Below, piece after piece: positions 45,625 through 52,394 of a stretch of 53,643 nt of DNA (positions are counted from its first letter, which is position 1; the number at the start of each line of letters is the position of its first letter). The notes beneath the pieces were generated by a model. That model did not search any database. It was given only the letters and a program-made list of their open reading frames with translations, and was not told the origin of the DNA. The position numbers and the translations under genes are program-made. The stretch is from an uncultured Bacteroidota bacterium (GTDB lineage: Bacteria > Bacteroidota > Bacteroidia > Bacteroidales > F082). The stretch lies in assembly GCA_903957365.1 (NCBI GenBank), contig CAJBPB010000299.1, positions 1-53,643 of the forward strand, given 5' to 3'.

Positions 45625-47490
45625 TCACTCCTTTTCTATATTGAGCTCTTCAAGAACAGCCTGATCAATGGTTTTTAAAACTGATTGAGGATTGTCATTC
45701 TGCTGCTCGAAAATCACCACTTCATTGTTGCCCTGCCTCAGCCAGCAACCAGGCAGATAGAGTGTTTGCTGCGGTCCAACTTTCCAGTACCGTCCAAGAT
45801 TTTGACCGTTTACAAAAACAATACCTTTTCCCCAGCCACGCATATCCAGAAAGACATCGCCGGGAGTTTCACTCTTAAATGTTCCTGAATATATCGCCGG
45901 TAGTCCGGCTTTTGCTTCACTTTCAGCATTTGCTGTCTCCGGTACATTATCCATCGGAATGCAATACATTTTCCAATCACCAGTTATTGCAGCGCCATCT
46001 ATTGTTACAGGCGAAATAATGCCTTTGAAATTGTTTGTAATCTGAGCACCATAATTAATGCGCCCCATATTTTCGACGAATATTTCCAATAGGCCATCTG
46101 CCGGAATATCCACTTCTATTTCGAATGTTTTATAAATGCGATTCAGTTCTCCAATTTTACTGCCGTTTACATAAATCAGCGCGTAATCACGCAATCCTGT
46201 TACTTCCATTTTCCCTTTCACCGCCTCAGCAAACCGTTTGCTATACAGCACATACCCATTTCCCTGACTGAGTTGTTCAAAGGAAAGGGGGTTGGCATTT
46301 ACAATTGGTTTGATGGTGTTCTTCCATGTAAAGAAATCCGTCTTTTTGTTGAGTTTGATTTCGGGAAGCGTGATCACAGCAATGGGAACCGGGATATCAG
46401 GTACAGGATAGGTCACATTTTTCATCATCAATTCACGCAATGCCATATACTTTGGCGTGGCCAATCCTGATTCGCTGATGGGCGCATCATAATCATAGCT
46501 TGTAATATCAGGCTGAATACCAAATGTTTCATTGTAGTTAGCCCCTGAGGTAAAGGCGAAATTTGTGCCTCCATGAACCATATAAATATTAAAACTGATG
46601 TTGTTCTGAAGATATTTTCCGATTTGTTCCACTGTCTGTCCGGTCTTAACCCGATTAAAAGGTTCGGCCCAGTGATCAAGCCAGCCGGGATAGTATTCAG
46701 CTACCATATAAGGACCGCCGGGATAATATGCATCTACTGACATTTTAAGATTTTCAATATTATCTTCACCATTGGCTGTTGGTAATACGCCGGGAATAGC
46801 GCCGTTGTCAAACAACCAGTCTCCATCTGAGGTGAACATTGGCACATCAAAACCAGCATCCTGCAGCATTTTTTGAATCGATAAATAATACTGACGATGC
46901 TTTTCTTTTGGAATGTCAGTCCGTTGCGCCATATAGGAACCGAATTCATTTTCAACCTGAACCATGATGATTGGTCCGCCATGCGTGATCTGAAGTTCTT
47001 TTAGCTGTCCGGCCAGTTGCTTAATATAGACATTACATGAATCGAGAAATGGCTGATTGGTGCGGATGACCAGGTCTTTATTGTTTTGAATCCACCACGG
47101 GTAGCCCCCAAATTCCCATTCGGCACATACATAAGGGCCTGGACGAAGTATCACCATCATTTTCTCTTCCTGACAGATTTTGATGAATTTGAATACATCA
47201 TGCCTTTCAGAACCAAAATCCCAAACACCGGGTGAGGTATTATGAAAATTCCAAAAGCAATATACAGCAATGGTATTCAAACCCATTGCCTTTGCCATTT
47301 GCACCCGATGACGCCAATAGGCCTCGGGAATGCGCGGATAATGCATCTCCCCTGAATGGATTTGGATTGGTTTCCTATCGTATAAAAACTGGGAATCACT
47401 GATCTGAAAACTATGTTGCTGCGCAGTAAGTCCAAAATTCAACAACAAAAACATCAGGGAGCCAATACTTATTTTTTTAATTATCCGCAT
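45625..47490 (-). CDS. Beta-galactosidase, GH35
   Basis: A 621-aa exported GH35 enzyme (signal peptide to about residue 23, LTAQ). The GGPIIMVQVENEFG motif carries the acid/base Glu182, and the nucleophile is Glu265 in MVAEYYPGW. The N-terminal IHSGEMHYPRIPEAYWRHR and RPGPYVCAEWEFGGYPWW segments are diagnostic. C-terminal beta-sandwich domains follow (VNGSKIGELNR, GWGKGIVFVNGQNLGRYW). It releases terminal beta-galactose from glycans. The GH29 gene upstream on the same strand lies 51 bases away, so these two form an operon convergent with GH29-GH3. Confidence 0.93.
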   Translation of the reverse strand: MRIIKKISIGSLMFLLLNFGLTAQQHSFQISDSQFLYDRKPIQIHSGEMHYPRIPEAYWRHRVQMAKAMGLNTIAVYCFWNFHNTSPGVWDFGSERHDVFKFIKICQEEKMMVILRPGPYVCAEWEFGGYPWWIQNNKDLVIRTNQPFLDSCNVYIKQLAGQLKELQITHGGPIIMVQVENEFGSYMAQRTDIPKEKHRQYYLSIQKMLQDAGFDVPMFTSDGDWLFDNGAIPGVLPTANGEDNIENLKMSVDAYYPGGPYMVAEYYPGWLDHWAEPFNRVKTGQTVEQIGKYLQNNISFNIYMVHGGTNFAFTSGANYNETFGIQPDITSYDYDAPISESGLATPKYMALRELMMKNVTYPVPDIPVPIAVITLPEIKLNKKTDFFTWKNTIKPIVNANPLSFEQLSQGNGYVLYSKRFAEAVKGKMEVTGLRDYALIYVNGSKIGELNRIYKTFEIEVDIPADGLLEIFVENMGRINYGAQITNNFKGIISPVTIDGAAITGDWKMYCIPMDNVPETANAESEAKAGLPAIYSGTFKSETPGDVFLDMRGWGKGIVFVNGQNLGRYWKVGPQQTLYLPGCWLRQGNNEVVIFEQQNDNPQSVLKTIDQAVLEELNIEKE

Positions 47491-47541
47491 TTTAATTCTT
47501 ATTTAAATCAAATAGATATTTTATGTTTCTTTTCTTGTTCT

Positions 47542-48984
47542 TCAAAAAACCTCTACTCCGGAAACTGTCAGACAAGCCTTCGCATCGGAAATATTCACCC
47601 GGATTTTATCTGTTATCACAGGATCAATTTTGAGAATTCTTTTATAACCCACAGTAGTTCCTGATGCTACCAAGATCCATTTGTCACCTATTTTTACTTC
47701 AACCGAAAATGCCCTGATCCGCTGCCCTAGTTTAAGGTATTCGTGCAACACAATATAATTGATGACTTGTTCTTTTCGTAATTCAATTTCAATGGTCCCT
47801 TGAGTTGTCTCGTCATCGGTAGCCCAGTAGGTGTCAGGATTTTCATCAGTTAACTGGCTGCAACCAAATTCATTTGCCTTACCACGCGTGGAGCTAACCG
47901 AAACTTTTGCTCCTTCAATAAGATTGGTTTTAAATGCGTTATCAAGAATTTTTCTGAAACCCTGCAATGCTTTTACATCATTTTCATGGATCAGTCCCCG
48001 ACGGTCAGGCGGAACATTTAGCAACAGCACAGCGCCTCGTCCGACCGATTGAAGGTAAATCTCAAACAACTTTTCCGGTGATTTCACCAATGAATCTTCG
48101 CTGGCATGATAAAACCAGCCTGGCCTGATTGAAACATCTACTTCTGAAGGAATCCAGGCTGAACCATTTTCCATTCCTGTACCGATTATCTTTTCAAAAC
48201 CCGGCCGCCGGATATGGCAAGAATCGGGATCAATTGAATACCAGTTCGTTTCACAAACATAACCTTGTTCGTTTCCAACCCAACGGATATCTGGTCCGTC
48301 ATCACTGAAGATAACCATTTCTTCCTTTTGCAGTGACCGGGCAAGTTTTATGGTGTTTCCCCAATCATAATAATCCTGCGATATCTGCCGCTTTTCATTG
48401 GCTCCACCATAATAACCGGTTCCACCATTGGCACCATCAAACCACAACTCAAAAACAGGTCCATAGCCTGCAATAAGTTCAGTTAACTGGTTCCTGTAAT
48501 AGTTGATATATTCCGGTTTTGCATACACCGCGCTGTTGCGATCCCATGGAGAAAGGTATATTCCAAAGCCAATACCCGCATTTTTGCAGGCATCCGAAAC
48601 TTCCCTCACAAGATAACCCTTCCCGTTTTTGTAAGGACTGTTTTTTATGGAATGATTTGTATATGCTGAAGACCATAGACAGAATCCATCGTGATGCTTG
48701 CAGGTAAGAATTATTCCCTTAAAACCTGTGTTTTTCAAAACTTCGACCCATTGTTCCGGATTTGCCGCGGTGGGGTTAAACACCGATTCATTCTCATCAC
48801 CCCTGCCCCATTCCAGATCGGTAAATGTATTGGTGGTAAAATGAATAAAAGCGTTCATCTCCATCGACATCCAGTCAAGCTGACGTTGGCTTGGCAAAGG
48901 TAAAACCGGATCGGGCGGTATTATTTTCTGAGCCAGAACTGAACATAACAGCATGGATAGAAAAGAGGAGAAAAGCCACTTCAT
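47542..48984 (-). CDS. Alpha-L-fucosidase, GH29, with C-terminal F5/8C-like domain
   Basis: A 480-aa exported protein of a GH29 group distinct from the other fucosidase here. Signal peptide to about residue 18; FIHFTTNTFTDLEWGRGDE and TCKHHDGFCLWSS are GH29 motifs, and ELWFDGANGG carries the putative nucleophile Asp. Residues about 345-480 look like a discoidin/F5-8C carbohydrate-binding domain (SVSSTRGKANEFGCSQLTDE, then DTYWATDDE). The frame opens two codons earlier at GTG (48990), but ATG at 48984 is preferred. It precedes GH35 by 51 bases, and 421 bases of repeat-rich DNA separate it from the IS element. Confidence 0.9.
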   Translation of the reverse strand: MKWLFSSFLSMLLCSVLAQKIIPPDPVLPLPSQRQLDWMSMEMNAFIHFTTNTFTDLEWGRGDENESVFNPTAANPEQWVEVLKNTGFKGIILTCKHHDGFCLWSSAYTNHSIKNSPYKNGKGYLVREVSDACKNAGIGFGIYLSPWDRNSAVYAKPEYINYYRNQLTELIAGYGPVFELWFDGANGGTGYYGGANEKRQISQDYYDWGNTIKLARSLQKEEMVIFSDDGPDIRWVGNEQGYVCETNWYSIDPDSCHIRRPGFEKIIGTGMENGSAWIPSEVDVSIRPGWFYHASEDSLVKSPEKLFEIYLQSVGRGAVLLLNVPPDRRGLIHENDVKALQGFRKILDNAFKTNLIEGAKVSVSSTRGKANEFGCSQLTDENPDTYWATDDETTQGTIEIELRKEQVINYIVLHEYLKLGQRIRAFSVEVKIGDKWILVASGTTVGYKRILKIDPVITDKIRVNISDAKACLTVSGVEVF

Positions 48985-49018
48985 GTACACATTGGATTAA
49001 TATTCAATAATACAAAAA

Positions 49019-49280
49019 TTTTTGCCCCCAACCCCCAAAAAATGGGTGCTTTTTAAAAAATGCTGATTTTACACTGACTCATCCTAAAAAAGTTTACAGT
49101 GTAGTTGCTAATTCCTGTTATTAGTTTACAATAGATTGATTTCTTTTGCCCCCAAACCCCCAAAAATGGGGGCTTTTTAAAAAAAGTTGGTTTTACAGAT
49201 TACTAAATCCTGATCTTAGTTTACAGTAAAAAACGTATTTTTTTTGTTCTCCCCCGATTCGGGGGTCGGGGGGCAAGACA
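49019..49280. repeat. C/G-rich intergenic repeats upstream of the IS element
   Basis: Two direct copies of a repeat (starting 49019 and 49143) begin TTTTGCCCCCAACCCCC, continue into a TGGGTGC or TGGGGGC partner that can fold as a hairpin, then TTTTTAAAAAA and a TTTTACA, and end near TTAGTTTACA. A third, inverted copy lies around 49251-49276 (CCCCCGATTCGGGGGTCGGG). The remaining noncoding stretch to 49405 shows nothing else. These occur in the 421-base gap between the GH29 gene and the IS. Confidence 0.75.
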
Positions 49281-49456
49281 AATTAAATAACTTTTCTTTG
49301 TTCTCCGAATAGTTAATGGTTAAAATGAAAAACTGTATTTTTACATTACCTTTTTATGTTGTCATAGAGATTGACAACACATGTAAGGCATTCAAAATGA
49401 AGTATTGTAATTAGCAACTTTGTTTCCTCAAATTTTCGCAAAAGTAAAGTACCAGA

Positions 49457-49483
49457 TTTTCGCAAAAGTAAATACCCACTTTT
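49457..49483 (+). repeat. Left subterminal inverted repeat of the IS21 element
   Basis: A 27-base arm (begins TTTTCGCAAAAGTAAATACC) matches the reverse complement of 51956-51982 at 26 of 27 positions. A second copy of its first 16 bases precedes it at 49433-49448. Probably IstA binding sites, as multiple terminal repeats are usual in IS21 elements. Confidence 0.8.
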
Positions 49484-49531
49484 AAGAAAAAGCTAAGAGA
49501 TTTGGCAAACAGAAATTCAAATCTTAAGGCA

Positions 49532-51091
49532 ATGGACACACCAAAAAAGAAAATTTATATGTGGTACAAAGTCAAAGAATTAAAGCAGAATGGTTTAAAT
49601 AAGAGTCAGATATCAAGGGAACTTGGATTAAGCCGAAAAACAGTACGCAAGTATCTGATAATTAATGAAGATGCTTTTCATAAGCAAATCGAACAAGGCC
49701 GTAATCTGCCAATTAAACTGGGATACTATTTAAGTTATGTCAGAAAAGAACTCCAGGCGCATCCCTATTTATCTGCCGCACAAGTAGAAGACAGGTTAAA
49801 AGAACATTATCTGGATTTGCCTGAAGTACACAGCAAGACGGTTTATAATTTTGTTCAAATGATAAGGCATCGGTATGATATCAAAAAACCAAAAGGCGAA
49901 AGCTCTCGTCAATATGAACAACTGCCACCCTTGCCCTATGGTTTGCAGTCGCAGGTTGATTTTGGAGAGAGCTATTTACAAACAAAAGAGGGACATCGTG
50001 TTAAGATCTACTTTTTCGTAATGGTGCTCTCTCGTTCACGCTATAAGTTTGTATGCTTTCAGCAAACTCCATTTACGAGCGAGACAGCGGTTTATGCACA
50101 TGGTCTGGCATTTGAATATTTTGAGGGTATTCCCAAAGAGATCTTGTATGATCAGGACAGTGTTTTTTTACGAGAAGAAAACCTAGGGGATTATGTATTG
50201 ACACATAATTTTCAGGCCTTCAGCAGGCAACAACCTTTCAAGGTGGTGTTTTGCCGCAAGGCGGATCCAGAGAGCAAAGGCAAAGTTGAAAATGTAGTAG
50301 GCTATGTTAAGAAGAACTTTCTTCGAGGTCGTAGCTTTATTAATATTGAATCCTTAAACATCTCCGTGCTATCCTGGCTTGAGCGCACAGGCAATGGGAA
50401 GAGACATAGTGCCACACAGTTGATACCAACGCTGGAATGGGGGACAGAGAAACAGTATTTACTGCCTTACAGGACAAAAGTGACAACAGCACAATCCCAG
50501 CACACAATCTATAATGTACGCAAAGACAACACGGTAAATTACAAGAGTAACTTTTATACCCTCCCAATGGGCACCTATACAGGACGAAAAACCACGGTAT
50601 TATTAGAAGAGAAACAGGGTACTGTACGCATTTATCAAACGAACAAGACCTTACTGGCCATTCATGATTTATGTCATGGTAAAGGAGAGCTCGTACGCAA
50701 CACTGATCATGTTCGTGACAAAACCAAAAGTAATCACGTACTGCTGGAAGTAGTAATATCATTGTTACCCAAACATCCTGCTTCTCAACTTTATCTGGAA
50801 AAACTCAAGCAGGATAAAACCAGATATTTTAATGATAACCTAAGAGCAATAATTAAAGGATTATCAGGCATTGATCAGGAATCAATAGGCCAAAGCCTGG
50901 ACTTTTGTTTAGAGAACAAGCTTTACAATGGTTATAGATTATCTGAAGCAGCCAATGGCTTTTATCAAAGAAAACAAAAGCAAAGCTCATTAAAAACTAT
51001 AGCTATTTCAGCTATTGAACAACCGGTGGGTGCAAGCCTAAACATGGAGGTAAAAACAAGTGATATAAATACTTACGGAAAAATATTTTAA
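49532..51091 (+). CDS. istA: IS21-family transposase IstA
   Basis: A 519-aa DDE transposase. An N-terminal helix-turn-helix (GLNKSQISRELGLSRKTVRKYL) is followed by the RNase H-like core: first Asp in QSQVDFGESYL, second in ILYDQDSVF, and the catalytic Glu in ADPESKGKVENVVGYV. A C-terminal beta-rich domain with VNYKSNFYTLPMG follows. ATG 49532 is preferred over the TTG at 49502, whose extra ten residues are not family-like. IstA cuts and joins IS ends with the help of IstB, whose gene starts 2 bases after its stop. Confidence 0.95.
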   Translation: MDTPKKKIYMWYKVKELKQNGLNKSQISRELGLSRKTVRKYLIINEDAFHKQIEQGRNLPIKLGYYLSYVRKELQAHPYLSAAQVEDRLKEHYLDLPEVHSKTVYNFVQMIRHRYDIKKPKGESSRQYEQLPPLPYGLQSQVDFGESYLQTKEGHRVKIYFFVMVLSRSRYKFVCFQQTPFTSETAVYAHGLAFEYFEGIPKEILYDQDSVFLREENLGDYVLTHNFQAFSRQQPFKVVFCRKADPESKGKVENVVGYVKKNFLRGRSFINIESLNISVLSWLERTGNGKRHSATQLIPTLEWGTEKQYLLPYRTKVTTAQSQHTIYNVRKDNTVNYKSNFYTLPMGTYTGRKTTVLLEEKQGTVRIYQTNKTLLAIHDLCHGKGELVRNTDHVRDKTKSNHVLLEVVISLLPKHPASQLYLEKLKQDKTRYFNDNLRAIIKGLSGIDQESIGQSLDFCLENKLYNGYRLSEAANGFYQRKQKQSSLKTIAISAIEQPVGASLNMEVKTSDINTYGKIF

Positions 51092-51093
51092 AC

Positions 51094-51864
51094 ATGGAAA
51101 GGATACAAAAGATCAAACAACATGCCGATAAGCTGCGCCTGACCCAATTGCGCAACAATGCCGAAGGCATCATCCACCAGGCGCAGATAGACAAGCCCAG
51201 CTACATTGAGTTTGTTGCCCAGTTGTTACAACAAGAAGTTTTACAGAGGCAGAAAACCGATTACGACCGTCGGCTTAAACTGGCACACCTGCCAGCGATA
51301 CACAACCTTGATGAATATGATTTTAATTATTCAACAGGGATGACCCGTCCCCAGTTAAAGCAATTGCGTGAATTATTATGGTTGGAACAAAACTATAATG
51401 TCATCCTTATGGGTCCCTCAGGAACAGGGAAAACCTATATGGCGGCAGGATTAGTTTATCAAGCCATCATGAACGGTTACAGGGCTTACTTCATGACTAT
51501 GGAAGAAATAATTACCATCTTAAAAATGAAAGAAATGATCTCTTCAGCACTGGGTACTTACAACCGGATGTTAAAAGCACACCTGATAGCTATTGATGAC
51601 ATCATGCTTTTGCCCATCAAAAAACATGAAGCAGTGGCCTTTTTTAATCTGATTAACCATCTTCACGAGCAATGCTCTATTGTCATCACAACCAACAAAT
51701 CACCAAAGCAATGGGCTGAGACACTTGATGATGAAGTTCTCGCCACAGCCTTGCTTGACAGAATATTGTATAGGTGTGAGGTGATCAAGCTCTCGGGCAA
51801 TAGTTACAGAATGGAGAACCGTAAGACCATCTTTGATCAAAATCAGGAACATCTAAAAGAATAA
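51094..51864 (+). CDS. istB: IS21-family helper ATPase IstB
   Basis: A 256-aa AAA+ ATPase of the DnaA/DnaC-like IstB group. Walker A GPSGTGKTYMAAGL (about residues 108-121), Walker B LIAIDDIMLLP (about 164-174), sensor-1-like SIVITTNKSPKQW, and an N-terminal helical region (LRLTQLRNNAEGIIHQAQ). It remodels target DNA for IstA. The C-terminal ALLDRILYRCEVIKLSGNSYR is also typical. It follows istA by 2 bases and is the last gene of the IS; a hairpin follows 3 bases after its stop. Confidence 0.95.
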   Translation: MERIQKIKQHADKLRLTQLRNNAEGIIHQAQIDKPSYIEFVAQLLQQEVLQRQKTDYDRRLKLAHLPAIHNLDEYDFNYSTGMTRPQLKQLRELLWLEQNYNVILMGPSGTGKTYMAAGLVYQAIMNGYRAYFMTMEEIITILKMKEMISSALGTYNRMLKAHLIAIDDIMLLPIKKHEAVAFFNLINHLHEQCSIVITTNKSPKQWAETLDDEVLATALLDRILYRCEVIKLSGNSYRMENRKTIFDQNQEHLKE

Positions 51865-51867
51865 CTT

Positions 51868-51918
51868 ACCTCAGTTGTTTTGCCTGTCCGCTACGCTCCC
51901 AGACAAAACAACTGAGGT
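51868..51918 (+). terminator. Long hairpin just after istB
   Basis: ACCTCAGTTGTTTTG (51868-51882) and CAAAACAACTGAGGT (51904-51918) form a perfect 15-base stem with a 21-base loop, 3 bases after the istB stop. There is no T tract after it, so it may insulate the element or mark an RNA processing point rather than be a canonical terminator. Confidence 0.7.
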
Positions 51919-51955
51919 TGAAATCAAATACGTTCATAAATGTTTTTAAAAAATA

Positions 51956-51982
51956 AAAAGTGGGTACTTACTTTTGCGAAAA
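51956..51982 (-). repeat. Right subterminal inverted repeat of the IS21 element
   Basis: AAAAGTGGGTACTTACTTTT then GCGAAAA is the partner of 49457-49483 (one mismatch), followed by another AAAAGTGGGTA at 51980-51990. Confidence 0.8.
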
Positions 51983-52221
51983 AGTGGGTAAAAACAATTG
52001 CTAAAATTTGGGCATTTTAAATTTGCTATTTACAATAGGTTTACATTTTAAATATATTTTTGATAATCAGTGTTTTGTTAGTATATTAACTAAGAAATAG
52101 TCTGTTTTTTATTGAATAGTTTTTTGAAGATTCAAGTCCTGCCAAAGGATAAATTTTAGATTATTCCTGAACGGTTGTTAAATATCAATCAGGTTTTTGC
52201 TTAAATCATCTGTTTATAATC

Positions 52222-52273
52222 CCACCGCAATCGTACTTTCAGTTTCACAACAGGTAATTCTTTTGCGAGGTGG
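52222..52273. repeat. Imperfect palindrome with bulge upstream of the recombinase
   Basis: CCACCGCAA (52222-52230) pairs with TTGC-GA-GGTGG (52263-52273): GCAA with TTGC and CCACC with GGTGG, leaving the two bases GA (52267-52268) bulged, and a 32-base loop. It lies in the 360-base gap (52035-52394) between the IS end and the recombinase start, which otherwise has no gene, tRNA or terminator I can see. Candidate regulatory or attachment site; unproven. Confidence 0.4.
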
Positions 52274-52322
52274 AGTGAGTTTAAATACTATAGTTGTTAA
52301 GTAATGCAGATCGTGTAGCAGA

Positions 52323-52352
52323 TTGACATTAAACAAATAAATCTTACTTTTA
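52323..52352 (+). promoter_or_regulatory. Possible promoter TTG-N19-TACTTTTA for the recombinase
   Basis: TTG at 52323-52325 and TACTTTTA at 52345-52352 are 19 bases apart, 43 bases before the ATG at 52395. The -7 box has one mismatch to TAnnTTTG (final A for G). Confidence 0.35.
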
Positions 52353-52394
52353 TGGCATCTATCCAATCAATATCAGAAATAACCACCATAAACC

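Larger units (their letters stand above)
49406..52034 (+). mobile_element. IS21-family insertion sequence
   Basis: A 2.6-kb element carrying istA and istB. The left end starts TGTAATTAGCAACTTTG and the right end, reverse complemented, starts TGTAAATAGCAAATTT, giving imperfect terminal inverted repeats; the match can be extended outward to TATTG at 49403 and 52037. Inside the ends are subterminal repeats TTTTCGCAAAAGTAAA (49433-49448, 49457-49472; inverted at 51956-51982). No clear target-site duplication is visible beside either boundary, so the exact ends are uncertain. The two genes are intact, so the element may be active. Confidence 0.88.

Noticed and set aside
49502-49531. TTG start ten codons upstream for istA
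   Set aside because: The additional residues are not family-like, and ATG 49532 gives the usual IstA N-terminus.
52222-52273. Calling the palindrome an integron attC site
   Set aside because: No GTTRRRY or RYYYAAC core boxes flank it and no gene cassettes are visible; kept only as a weak cis-site candidate.
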